Shown here piece by piece: positions 45,001 through 52,742 of a stretch of DNA of 64,000 bases. The translations under genes were made by a program, and so were the position numbers. The DNA is from JAJDTT01 sp965116695 (GTDB taxonomy: Bacteria; Acidobacteriota; UBA6911; RPQK01; JAJDTT01), in NCBI GenBank assembly GCA_965116695.1, contig OZ220706.1, positions 992,001 to 1,056,000 on the forward strand. The letters run 5' to 3'. Under the pieces are notes generated by a model. That model was not told the DNA's origin and ran no database searches. It was given only the letters and a program-made list of their open reading frames with translations. Positions within the stretch are counted from its first letter, which is position 1; each line of letters begins with the position of its first letter.

Positions 45001-45311
45001 GGAGTCCCGCCCGCTGGTTCGACACCGATGCCTTCGCTCTGCCGCCGGCTTATGAATACGGGAACTCCGGCCGCGGCGTCGTCGAGGCCCCCGGCCTCTT
45101 CAACCTGGACATCTCGCTGCGCCGGACCTTCCGTCTGGCGGAGACTCAACGGCTGGAGGCCAGGGTGGAGGCCTTCAACGCCACCAACCGGCCCAACTTC
45201 GTGGTCAACGCGAGGCAGCAGACGCTCCTGTACGGGACCGCCGGTTTCGGGGTGCTGGCACAGACGCTGGCCGCCCGCCAGATCCAGCTGGCCCTGAAGT
45301 ACTATTTCTGA
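42084..45311 (+). CDS. Oar-like TonB-dependent receptor
   Basis: The protein has 1075 residues from the ATG at 42084; the frame stays open upstream, but that part is MITE sequence. There is a signal peptide (LPALLAVCLLLVSAEALAQ) and a carboxypeptidase-regulatory-like domain (about residues 55-140, LLGHVRKEDGVAAPGVEV...). A plug domain follows, with LESMPVNTRDVGQLVTLAAG and FDVKTGLYSAEFGIRPGGQIVAVTKSG, then a long beta barrel ending in an aromatic Phe (QLALKYYF). NGRDRAWFFVSYQ is typical of the Acidobacteriota members. It probably imports large substrates or carbohydrates. The following propeller gene (42 bases away) may act on the substrate. Confidence 0.88.
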   Translation: MTPQMQSAQRFTGETAPSFSRGWQIQLPALLAVCLLLVSAEALAQIGAGTLLGHVRKEDGVAAPGVEVAIHRVDTNEVFLLLTNANGNYRRSGLPPGHYEITASIPGYETQLRTHIQLLVEQIREENFHLVAGDSATRNSTRSGTVLAGTGREDRGQLIDQEKLESMPVNTRDVGQLVTLAAGAATSHESRSRSVKVLGMRRKDNLFFIDGTLFTHGDGTPSFHASTDALREFDVKTGLYSAEFGIRPGGQIVAVTKSGTNEFHGGWFWFHRNDNLDARNYFEQRKAEFKRNQMGATLGGPLLFPGLLNGRDRAWFFVSYQLRAIRETKPLTGVVPTADEKQGRFAAPIRDPLTGGMFPENRIPANRLDPVALKLLRYWPAPNTPGALNFTSPDSHSPLDNSQVIARVDVKQSDVSRWAGRFVLDSNHWTSIQPISIFSTRHPLATWGQSLSYTRSLSPRAQAATSLHWFRRPYESLVSAQATELDLGIPELLQSDVDRLGVPIVEIQGYTRIGDYSFLGPSSLGNWQANQDLSVVEGDHALKTGIHFRRHYNLYVTSRRSRFNFFDRYTGNGFADFLLGYLSQSRLGGEGSRGRFHQDSYYLYLQDTWKAGRRLTLNLGLRYELRLPWREKRGFMSNLDPATGQTVPALLDLDLKPWETGRFRPNHPLIRWNPLDGILPRLGLSLRLAEKTVLRTGYSLHGNEPDLNMILRLSRNPRPGAERLIFNSPLETPSLRLAEPFPDESRDAAIPDHYGFQTPLPLSRTHSWGLSLQHEFTSHWLLDTGYHGSRSTDVLETVSWNDAAPGPGDRQVRRPWPHLQAVYFPFADADSSYQGMHFQVEKAAGADGLYLLASLSWSRLIQTGGGTTGYTSRRIYRSRNLPLEATRGVADFHIPLRLMLSGGFDLPFGPNRTLLQSGLAARLLGGWSIRAISNFQEGGWRTVSLPGDPLDTGSEASQWPDRIRDANLAPHQRSPARWFDTDAFALPPAYEYGNSGRGVVEAPGLFNLDISLRRTFRLAETQRLEARVEAFNATNRPNFVVNARQQTLLYGTAGFGVLAQTLAARQIQLALKYYF

Positions 45312-45353
45312 CTCGAATCTTCGCTTCCAACGAGAACAAAGGAGGACCTCTCC

Positions 45354-47105
45354 ATGCTTCCACGCTTCCGAATCCGCCGCAGTCTGCTCCCGATTCTGGT
45401 CTCGGCGGCGTTCCTCTGCGGAAACCCGTCTGCCGCTGAAACCGCTGCGAGCCCGGACCAGCAGCTCGCCCGCTACAAGTTCCTGCTCATCGACGACGAA
45501 CCCCTGTTGGAGCACCACAACCTTCGCCGCAAGGTGAACCAGGCGGTCAAGCGCGAGGAGCCGGTGCTGCGCCTGGACGCCCCCTGGGAGACGGACCGGG
45601 ACATGCTCAACTACGTCTCGGTGATGTACGACGAGGAAGAGCGGATCTTCAAGATGTGGTACACGCTCATGCGCTGGCAAGGGGAAACCACCGACGGCCC
45701 CCGGGGCGTGGCCTACGCTGTCAGCCGGGACGGCCTCAACTGGGAAAAACCGAAACTGGGGCTGGTGGAGGTGAACGGCTCGCGCGAGCACAACATGGTC
45801 ATCGACTTCAAGCGGACATTCGTCTACTCCATCATCAAGGACCCCAGCGACATCCCGGCCCGCCGCTACAAGATGATCTTCAACACCTTCGGTGAAGAGT
45901 CGCACTGGGCCCGGCACCACTCGGCGCTGAGCCTGGCCTATTCCCATGACGGACTCCAATGGGAGCGGCCCCGTCACGTCAACCCGGTGCTGCGGGGCAT
46001 CAGCGACGACAACTGCACCCTCTTCTACGACCCGGATCGCCGGAAATACGTGCTGATCACCCGCCGTGTGCCCAACGTCCCGCGAGACATCTCCCAGTAT
46101 GAGAGCTACGACCTGGTGAACTGGAAGGACACGGGACGGGTCCTGGTCGCCGGCGACGATCTGGACCCGCCGGAGCTGTACAACATCTACGACATGCCCG
46201 TCTTCCAATATGAGAATTTCTTCCTGGGCCTCATCAACCCCTACTACGTCCATCCCTTCGCCCCCACCTACGGGGCGTACCACAAACCGCCCGACTACCC
46301 CAGGGGCAAGGTGGGCCAGTTGGAGCTCTCCCTGGCCTACAGCCGCGACGGGAGAACCTGGCACCGGCCTGACGACCGTTCTCCAGTAGTTCCGGTGGGC
46401 AAGCCCGGCGACCAGGACGGCGGCATGCTCTACCCGGCGGAGAACCCCCTGGTGCGGGATGGCGAGACGTGGATCTACTATACGGCCAGCCGGCTGAACC
46501 ACACCTGGTGGGACTGGCTCGCCTACGACCTGTCCCAAGGGACCCGGGACGTGGCCGTGCTGATGGTGGCGCGAATGCCCGAGGACCATTGGATCTCTCT
46601 GGACGCCGGGGAGGAGGAGGGATGGTTGATGACCAAGCCGTGGGGTCCGGCCTACGAAATCCTGGTGAATGCCGATGCCCAGGGAGGTTCCATCGAGGCG
46701 GAGCTGGTCACTCCCTATGGGGAAACGATCCCGGACTTCACCCGGGCCGATTCGGTTCCGCTGACTTCAGACGGAACTGCCCAGAAGCTGACGTGGAAGA
46801 GCGGCCGGTCACCCTACGACTTGAGCGTGGAACAGTACGGCGGGGTCTGCCTGAAGCTTTATCTCAAGCAGGCAAAGCTCTACTCCTACACCTTCACCCT
46901 GCCCGATCCCGACGGCGACCTGGCCCGGCGCCAAGCCAACGCCCGCTGGCTGGACGTGATCACTCACCGGTCCGGTCAATGGGGCCGGGACTCCAACGAG
47001 CCGGCAGCCGGAGTTCCCCCGCATCCCCGTCACCAGTCCAACCCGGCCGGGGGCCGGGAAGACTTCGGCAAGCGGATGCAGGAATCGATCCGGAACAGGA
47101 GGTAA
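45354..47105 (+). CDS. Secreted five-bladed-propeller hydrolase-like protein, paralogue 1
   Basis: This 583-residue protein has a signal peptide (about residues 1-27). It shows repeated blades with the pattern DG..W..P: AVSRDGLNWEKPKLGLVEVNGS, AYSHDGLQWERPRHVNP and AYSRDGRTWHRPDDRSP, as in the GH32/GH43/GH62-like superfamily. A C-terminal beta-sandwich follows (about residues 430-520). The two other paralogues in this window (50956-52578 and 63026-64000) share the S.DG...W/Y..P.LG.VE..GS...N block. Catalytic acids cannot be assigned securely. It follows the TonB receptor directly, suggesting glycan use. The last 25 residues are low complexity and abut a relE remnant. Confidence 0.72.
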   Translation: MLPRFRIRRSLLPILVSAAFLCGNPSAAETAASPDQQLARYKFLLIDDEPLLEHHNLRRKVNQAVKREEPVLRLDAPWETDRDMLNYVSVMYDEEERIFKMWYTLMRWQGETTDGPRGVAYAVSRDGLNWEKPKLGLVEVNGSREHNMVIDFKRTFVYSIIKDPSDIPARRYKMIFNTFGEESHWARHHSALSLAYSHDGLQWERPRHVNPVLRGISDDNCTLFYDPDRRKYVLITRRVPNVPRDISQYESYDLVNWKDTGRVLVAGDDLDPPELYNIYDMPVFQYENFFLGLINPYYVHPFAPTYGAYHKPPDYPRGKVGQLELSLAYSRDGRTWHRPDDRSPVVPVGKPGDQDGGMLYPAENPLVRDGETWIYYTASRLNHTWWDWLAYDLSQGTRDVAVLMVARMPEDHWISLDAGEEEGWLMTKPWGPAYEILVNADAQGGSIEAELVTPYGETIPDFTRADSVPLTSDGTAQKLTWKSGRSPYDLSVEQYGGVCLKLYLKQAKLYSYTFTLPDPDGDLARRQANARWLDVITHRSGQWGRDSNEPAAGVPPHPRHQSNPAGGREDFGKRMQESIRNRR

Positions 47106-47189
47106 GGCAAGAATCCGCCGTGCCACAGGCCGATCGAATTTCTCCAAGTCGCGGACCGCCTCCCGATCCAGTTCAATCCTCCAACCCAT
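47106..47189 (-). pseudogene. Truncated RelE-type toxin
   Basis: The first 28 codons (MGWRIELDREAVRDLEKFDR, then PVARRI) match the start of RelE/ParE toxins, which have a conserved E.D..A...L.KLD...ARRI pattern. The similarity stops next to the end of the propeller gene (stop at 47103-47105), beyond which the frame is only the antisense of that gene. The start overlaps the antitoxin stop, the usual antitoxin-toxin arrangement. The toxin is therefore probably dead. Confidence 0.65.
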
Positions 47190-47403
47190 AGCGCTGCACC
47201 ACTTCTTCCAGCGGCAAGGTCCGAGACTGTCCGGATCGAAGGGACTTCAGCCGCTGTTCAGCAAGGTACAAATCCTCAAGGTCGTCCAAGTGTTCCCGAA
47301 TGGCCTCAATCATGTAGAAGGTCTTGCTGCGCCCTGTAAGGTCCGCCAACCGTTGCAGGCGTTGTGAGACTTCATCCGGGAAGCGTAGAGAGACACGGGC
47401 CAT
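47173..47403 (-). CDS. Ribbon-helix-helix antitoxin (RelB/DinJ or TraY-like)
   Basis: The protein has 76 residues from the ATG at 47403 (MARVSLRFPDE). The N terminus has an RHH DNA-binding pattern (VSLRFPDEVSQRLQRLADLTGRSKTFYMIEAIREHLDDLED), the rest being the acidic toxin-binding tail (SGQSRTLPLEEVVQRYGLED). Such proteins bind their operator as dimers and neutralise RelE-type toxins. Here the toxin gene that overlaps its end is truncated, so it is a solitary antitoxin that may still regulate or protect against related toxins. A start four codons upstream is possible. Confidence 0.75.
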   Translation of the reverse strand: MARVSLRFPDEVSQRLQRLADLTGRSKTFYMIEAIREHLDDLEDLYLAEQRLKSLRSGQSRTLPLEEVVQRYGLED

Positions 47404-47434
47404 GAGATCGTCCAATCTGTGGCGGAGGCTGGTG

Positions 47435-48133
47435 TTACCGGCTCGCCAGATGGAGCTCGAACTGGTCCATGGAGAGCTTTCCCGTCACCTCTTCCGAGAA
47501 CCCCACGAAAGAAAATCCGTAGCTGGCGCTGTTCTTGAGCAGATCGTCGAGGGAGGTCTTGGACGGGGCCCAGCTCCGGTGCCAGAGCGATTCGTCGTTG
47601 ACCAGGACGAAGTGCTCGGGCGGCCCCCATTCCCCCTGATGGATCCTGAGGGGCCGGCCCGTGTAGTGCCACCGCGTGCCCCCGGAGTGGACCCAGAAGA
47701 AGCACTGGGCGCCCTTCAGATCCAGGTCGTCACCGCGAAGGTGAACCGACACGCGGGCGCCCCGCAGATCGAGGGCTTCCTCCTGGCGGAATCCCGTGGG
47801 CCGGGGAGTCGTACTCGGCCCTTCCTCCAGGTCCTCGGCAATCCACCGGTGATAGAGGATCAGGGGCAGGATCGAATGCGGGTCCTCCGGGGTATCGATC
47901 CGCCACCGGGAGTCGTCCCCCCATACATAGCCGGAATTCCCCACCCCGCCGGTCGGCTCCCAACTGGTCAGGAAAAAGACGTTCTCGTTGCCGCTTCCGC
48001 CGGTGTAGTCGTAGATCTGCCAGCTCTCCCGGCCGGAGTCGAAGGTATTGATCCGCTCCGTCGTCGGCATCGATTCCGTCCCCCCGCACCCGATGGAGAT
48101 GAGCAGTAAAACCGCCGGACATCCGAATTTCAT
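47435..48133 (-). CDS. Lipoprotein with laminin-B-like / carbohydrate-binding-like domain
   Basis: This 232-residue protein has a signal peptide with a Cys (ISIGCGG, Cys 16), so it is a probable lipoprotein. The domain has the pattern NTFDSGRESWQIYDYTGG, GGVGNSGYVWGDDS, WRIDTPEDPHS, ARVSVHLRGDDLDLKGAQCFFWVH and a C-terminal DQFEL strand, like the laminin-B (domain IV) sandwich found in bacterial surface proteins. A ligand-binding role at the cell surface is likely; the ligand is unknown. It lies 21 bases downstream of the M16 peptidase gene and is probably cotranscribed. Confidence 0.6.
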   Translation of the reverse strand: MKFGCPAVLLLISIGCGGTESMPTTERINTFDSGRESWQIYDYTGGSGNENVFFLTSWEPTGGVGNSGYVWGDDSRWRIDTPEDPHSILPLILYHRWIAEDLEEGPSTTPRPTGFRQEEALDLRGARVSVHLRGDDLDLKGAQCFFWVHSGGTRWHYTGRPLRIHQGEWGPPEHFVLVNDESLWHRSWAPSKTSLDDLLKNSASYGFSFVGFSEEVTGKLSMDQFELHLASR

Positions 48134-48154
48134 ACTCCCTCCCGAAAACCGTGG

Positions 48155-50917
48155 CTACGACCCGGCAGGGTCGATCAGGTTGCCGTCCTGGTCGAGCCGT
48201 TTCACATCCCCGAGATTGAGCTCCCGGACCCCCTCCTCGATCTTCGAAAGGTCGCCGACGATGACCCACACCAATTGGTCCGGACGAATGACGTCATTGG
48301 CGGACGCCTGGATGGCCGGGATGTCGAGCGCCCGGACTTTGCCGGGGAAGGTACGGTAGTAGTCGTCCGCCAGACCGTAGCGGACGATCTCGGCGATGGT
48401 TCGTCCGACCGCACCGGAGGTCTCCCACCGTCCGGGAAGGCTAAGAGTCTGAGCCTTCTTCGCCCGGTCCAGTTCCTCCGGCGTCGCCGGCCGGTCCCCC
48501 CGGTACTCCCGCAGCTCGCGGTCGATCTCGGCGGCCGATTCCCTGGTCTTGTCGGTCTGGACCGGGGCATAGACGATGAAGGGCCTCTGCCCCCGGGCGC
48601 CGAACAGGAGAGTCCGTGCCCCGTAGGACCAGTGCTTCTCCTCCCGCAGGTTCATGTTGATGCGGGAAGTGAAGCTGCCGCCGATGATCCGGTTCATGGT
48701 GATCAGGGCGATCTCGTCCGGATTGTTGGTGGGCGGCGCCACGTGCCCGGCAAAGATCAGCGACTGTTGAGACCCCGGCCGGTCCATGAGATAGACCTGC
48801 GATCCGGCGTGGTGGTCCACCTGCCCGACCTCCTTCTCCGGCACCGGTCCGCTCTGCCAAGCCTTGAAGACCCGCTCCAGATGAGGCTGGATCTCGGCCA
48901 AGGTCGTGTCCCCCACCACGATCAGCGTGGCGTTGTTGGGCCGGTACCAGGCCGCGTGGAAATCCTTGAGCTGGTCCCGGGTAATGGCTTTGGCCGACTC
49001 TTCGGTTCCGGATCCGGTCAACGGGTTCCCGTAGGCGTGATCGGCCCCGTAAATCAGCTTGGGCATCACCCGCAGAGCCATGCTGACGGGACTGACTTTC
49101 TCCCGTTGGATGCGGGCCAGGAGCTGCCGCCGGAGACGCTCGAGTTCCTGCTCCGGAAAGGAGGGGTTCAAGACCACGTCGGCGTAGAGGTCCAGCGACT
49201 CGGCGAGGTTCGACTTGAGCGCCGATAGTGAGACCGTCGAGTCGTCGAGGGAAGCGGTGCTGCCGAGGCTGGCGCCAAGCCGGGCCGCTTCCTCGCTGAT
49301 CTCCAGCGCGCTGCGGGTCGAGGTCCCTTCGTCCATCATGTCCGCCGCCAGGTTGGCCGTCCCCATCATTCCGCCGTAATCGGCGGCATAACCGGCGTCA
49401 ATGAGCAATCGGAAGTTGACGATGGGCACCGCGTGACGCTCGGCCAGGACCACCTTCAGACCGTTGGAGAGGGTCGCCTTCTCAAGGCTCGGAAACTCGG
49501 CGGGCGGCGGCTCGCCCACGTCGGGCAGCCGGTCCCGATCGGCTCCCGAATCAGCCGTCGAGTATTTGGGGAACGGGTGGACTTCCAGGATGAAGTCCCC
49601 GTCGGACAGCCAGTCGCGAGCCACGCCACGGAGATCGTCCGGAGTCGCCTCCTCCAGATAACGGAAAAATTTCTTGTAGGTATCGGGAGAACCTCCGTAC
49701 ACCTCGTTGGACGCCAGGATGTCGGACTTGCCGCCGAACCCGCCGACCCGCTCCAGGCCCCGCACGAAACCGGCGAATGTCTGCGTTCTCGCCAAATCCA
49801 ATTCGGCTTGGGTGGGCCCCTCCTGAATGAATTTCTCCAACTCTTCGGCCAGGGCCCGCTCCACTTCACCCAGAGTCTTCGAAGGGTGGGCCGTGGACAT
49901 GACCTGGAATCGGCCGCTCAATTCCCGGGCGTAGAGGAAACTGGACGCGTCCGTGGCGATCTGGTCCTGGTAAACCAGCCGCTTGTAGAAACGCGAAGTC
50001 TTGCCTCCGCCCAGAATATCGGCAACCAGGTCCAGGAGAGCCGCTTCCCGGGTGCCCCACTGGGGAACGTTCCAGGCCCGGTAGATCCGGGCCTGGGGGA
50101 CGCGGTCCTGCATCTGCTGCCGGTGGGTCCCCGTCATCTTGGCGATCCAGGCTTCCTGTTTGTCCACCGGAGGCCCGGACGGGATGTCTCCGAAGTAGTG
50201 TTCGACCCTTTTCTTGACCTCCTGGGCATCGACGTCGCCGGCGATGGACAGCACCGCGTTGGCGGCGCCGTAATAGGTCCTGAACCATTCCTTCACGTCG
50301 TCGAGCTCGGCGGCATCCAGATCCTCCATGGAACCGATGGTGGTCCAGGAATAGGGATGGCCCGCCGGATAGGTGTTCTCGGTCAGGAGGGTCCACGCCC
50401 GCCCGTACGGTTGATTCTCCCCCTGACGCTTCTCGTTCTGGACCACGCCGCGCTGCTCGTCCAGCTTCTCCTGGGAAATGGCGCCCAGCATGTGGCCCAT
50501 GCGGTCCGACTCCAGCCACAGCGCCAGATCCAGGGCGTTCTTGGGAACGTTCTCGAAGTAGTTGGTGCGATCGGCATTGGTGGTGCCGTTCATCCCGGTG
50601 GCGCCGACCTCCTCCAGGGGCTCGAAGAACTCGCCGGGCCAATGCTCAGTCCCGTTGAACATCAGGTGCTCGAAGAGGTGGGCGAACCCCGTGCGTCCCG
50701 GATTCTCGTTCTTGGACCCTACGTGGTACCAGACGTTCACGCCCACGATGGGCGCCTTGTGGTCCTCGTGGACGATCAGGGTGAGCCCGTTGGGCAGGAC
50801 GAACTTTTCGAACGGGATGTCGATCTGGGAGGCCATGGAACCGTCGGCGCTCGTCGCAGGGAGGGCGGCGCCGGGCCAAACCAGGACCAGAGAGATCAAA
50901 ACGGCAAGTCTATTCAT
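48155..50917 (-). CDS. M16-family zinc peptidase, double-domain
   Basis: The protein has 920 residues from the ATG at 50917, with GGAGG 9 bases upstream; the frame continues 14 codons further without a better site. After a signal peptide it has the inverted zinc motif HLFEH (His 80, Glu 83, His 84 within GFAHLFEHLMFNGTEHW) in the N-terminal M16 domain. An M16_C domain, a second inactive M16-like half (LSNGLKVVLAERHAVP..., no HxxEH) and another M16_C follow. This is the usual layout of pitrilysin-like exported peptidases. It probably degrades peptides in the periplasm or outside. Confidence 0.9.
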   Translation of the reverse strand: MNRLAVLISLVLVWPGAALPATSADGSMASQIDIPFEKFVLPNGLTLIVHEDHKAPIVGVNVWYHVGSKNENPGRTGFAHLFEHLMFNGTEHWPGEFFEPLEEVGATGMNGTTNADRTNYFENVPKNALDLALWLESDRMGHMLGAISQEKLDEQRGVVQNEKRQGENQPYGRAWTLLTENTYPAGHPYSWTTIGSMEDLDAAELDDVKEWFRTYYGAANAVLSIAGDVDAQEVKKRVEHYFGDIPSGPPVDKQEAWIAKMTGTHRQQMQDRVPQARIYRAWNVPQWGTREAALLDLVADILGGGKTSRFYKRLVYQDQIATDASSFLYARELSGRFQVMSTAHPSKTLGEVERALAEELEKFIQEGPTQAELDLARTQTFAGFVRGLERVGGFGGKSDILASNEVYGGSPDTYKKFFRYLEEATPDDLRGVARDWLSDGDFILEVHPFPKYSTADSGADRDRLPDVGEPPPAEFPSLEKATLSNGLKVVLAERHAVPIVNFRLLIDAGYAADYGGMMGTANLAADMMDEGTSTRSALEISEEAARLGASLGSTASLDDSTVSLSALKSNLAESLDLYADVVLNPSFPEQELERLRRQLLARIQREKVSPVSMALRVMPKLIYGADHAYGNPLTGSGTEESAKAITRDQLKDFHAAWYRPNNATLIVVGDTTLAEIQPHLERVFKAWQSGPVPEKEVGQVDHHAGSQVYLMDRPGSQQSLIFAGHVAPPTNNPDEIALITMNRIIGGSFTSRINMNLREEKHWSYGARTLLFGARGQRPFIVYAPVQTDKTRESAAEIDRELREYRGDRPATPEELDRAKKAQTLSLPGRWETSGAVGRTIAEIVRYGLADDYYRTFPGKVRALDIPAIQASANDVIRPDQLVWVIVGDLSKIEEGVRELNLGDVKRLDQDGNLIDPAGS

Positions 50918-50955
50918 GAGATTCAACCTCCAGAACATCCGAACAACCGCCGCGC

Positions 50956-52578
50956 TCAACGCATTTCGAAGGCGAAGAGCTTGGCGCCGCGCAGCCGAAA
51001 CCGCAGGCGAAAAGAGTCACCCGGATCGATTCCCAGATCCGGCCGGCCCTTCCACGTCACCTGATGCGACAGCCGGTCACCAGACAGGGTATCGCACTCG
51101 GCCAGGGTTCTGCCCTCGACGCCCACCACCTCCACTTGTACGGAACCGTTCCGGCCCGCGTCGAAGTTGAGCCAGAGGGACGTTCCCGGGCTGGAGAGGG
51201 GGTTGGTGACGAAAGTCCCCTCCTCGTCCGCTACCAGCGCGCTCAGCCGCTGCTTGGGCCAGACGGCGAAAGCAATCTCCCCCAGGGGACTCAGCCGGGG
51301 AAACTTGTGGGGAACGGCGAATCCGACGTAGGGCAGGACGACCCGGTTTCCCGGGATTTCGGCCAGACCGGCGCCGGGAAAGAGGCACCCGGCGTCGAAC
51401 GACCCCTCTGAACCGGGCTCCAGGACCGGTCCTCCCGGAAGGAAGTTCCAGATCCGTCCGGCCAGGCTGGCGGCCACCCGCACCGTGCTGGTGTCCAGGT
51501 TGCGGTGGTAGATCATGGGAAACATGAGGTGCATGGTGCTGGTGCCCGGGTAGAAAGCCCTGCCGTTGGTGTAGTAGTCGACCCACGCCGACTCGGAAGG
51601 GTCGGGAGCCAGAACCATCTCGGGCCGGGGCCAGCGCCGGAAATCGGTGGTTTCGGCCCGGCCGATCATGCGCCGTCCCCAGACCCCCATGCGGAAGTAG
51701 CCCACATAGCGGGCCAGACGCTCGTCCCAGTAGGCCGTGGTGCCCGTGTCGCTGACGTGGCCCATCAGCGGCTCCTCCAGTTCCCGCCACCGGACGCCGT
51801 CGGGAGAGACAGCGCCCATGAGAGCCGTTCCGTCCTTCGAGGACGGCGTTACCGATTCGGGACGGACCGCCTTCAACCGTTCGACGGTCTCCTGGTCGAC
51901 GGCGGCCTGGTAGATGGCCTTGAATCGCTCGGCCGGCTCAGCGCTGGGATCCACGAAAATGGCCGGACCGTGGATCCCGTATCTGCAGACGCCCGGCCCC
52001 AGCACCAGGTTGTTCTCGCGGCTTCCCTGAAACTCCACCTGCCCCAGCGGCGGCTTGCGGTAGTTCAGACCGTCTTCGGACTCGGCATAGCAGACCATGT
52101 AGCCCTCCGAGCTCCGGCCGAGCCGATAGGTGGTGGTGTTGTAGAAGAGAAGGTACTTCCCGTCATGGTGGATCAGGTTGACGTAGGGCGTGAAGAACTC
52201 CCAGGGCTGCTCATTCCGGATCACGGGGCCCAGCTTGCCCGCCCGCTGGACCTCGATGCGGATTCCGGTGGGAACCTCCCGGGGAAGGACCTCGATCTCG
52301 GAGTTGATCTCCGGGCCGTATTCTTCAGGCCGATCCCGCTGGATCCGCTGCCCCCGATACCTGTAAGTCACGTGGCCCGGATTGACATACCGCCAATCTA
52401 CGAAGAGATGGGGCCCCGGTTCCAGCGGGTAGGGGCGTTGATGGTAGCCGTAGGCGTAGAGAGCGGCGTCGGATGAGGGCTTGAGGGAATTCCCGGAACC
52501 CGCCGCACAAGTGTATCCAGTGGCACCGACCAACAGCGCAACCGCTGCCGGCATCAGTCGATTCGTGAATGGCTTCAT
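50956..52578 (-). CDS. Secreted five-bladed-propeller hydrolase-like protein, paralogue 2
   Basis: The protein has 540 residues from the ATG at 52578, with GGAGG 8 bases upstream; the open frame before it runs through the operator region and is rejected. It has a signal peptide (about residues 1-26), repeated propeller blades (CYAESEDGLNYRKPPLGQVEFQGS, AVSPDGVRWRELEEPL, AETTDFRRWPRPEMVL) and a C-terminal beta-sandwich (about residues 450-540) with WLNFDAGRNGSVQVEVVG. It shares the S.DGL.Y.KPPLG.VEF.GS..NN block with paralogues 1 and 3. It is cotranscribed with the M16 peptidase and probably controlled by the palindromes at 52594-52629. Confidence 0.7.
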   Translation of the reverse strand: MKPFTNRLMPAAVALLVGATGYTCAAGSGNSLKPSSDAALYAYGYHQRPYPLEPGPHLFVDWRYVNPGHVTYRYRGQRIQRDRPEEYGPEINSEIEVLPREVPTGIRIEVQRAGKLGPVIRNEQPWEFFTPYVNLIHHDGKYLLFYNTTTYRLGRSSEGYMVCYAESEDGLNYRKPPLGQVEFQGSRENNLVLGPGVCRYGIHGPAIFVDPSAEPAERFKAIYQAAVDQETVERLKAVRPESVTPSSKDGTALMGAVSPDGVRWRELEEPLMGHVSDTGTTAYWDERLARYVGYFRMGVWGRRMIGRAETTDFRRWPRPEMVLAPDPSESAWVDYYTNGRAFYPGTSTMHLMFPMIYHRNLDTSTVRVAASLAGRIWNFLPGGPVLEPGSEGSFDAGCLFPGAGLAEIPGNRVVLPYVGFAVPHKFPRLSPLGEIAFAVWPKQRLSALVADEEGTFVTNPLSSPGTSLWLNFDAGRNGSVQVEVVGVEGRTLAECDTLSGDRLSHQVTWKGRPDLGIDPGDSFRLRFRLRGAKLFAFEMR

Positions 52579-52593
52579 GAAAACCGCCTCCAG

Positions 52594-52631
52594 TGTCCGA
52601 TTTCGGACAGTTCGTCCCGATTTCGGACAGT
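52594..52631. promoter_or_regulatory. Paired TGTCCG operators between propeller gene and creD
   Basis: TGTCCGATTTCGGACA (52594-52609) is a perfect palindrome. The half-degenerate copy at 52614-52629 shares CCGATTTCGGACAGT with it at a 20-base repeat distance. A candidate minus-strand -10 (TATACT, 52634-52629) sits at the right edge, so a bound repressor would cover the start of the propeller-M16 transcript. The same TGTCCG-N4-CGGACA motif recurs at 54173-54207. The regulator is unknown. Confidence 0.7.
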
Positions 52632-52742
52632 ATAGCTGGCGAGGTCCGAGGTCTTTCCGTTTCCTGCCAATAACGGACCGTTTCCAAGGAATGTACGTTC
52701 CTGCTATTTTTCGGAGGTCTTCCAAAGTCTGGAACGCAATCA

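Noticed and set aside
46809..47105. Full-length toxin frame extending beyond 47106
   Set aside because: Beyond codon 28 the frame is only the antisense of the propeller gene and no longer resembles RelE.
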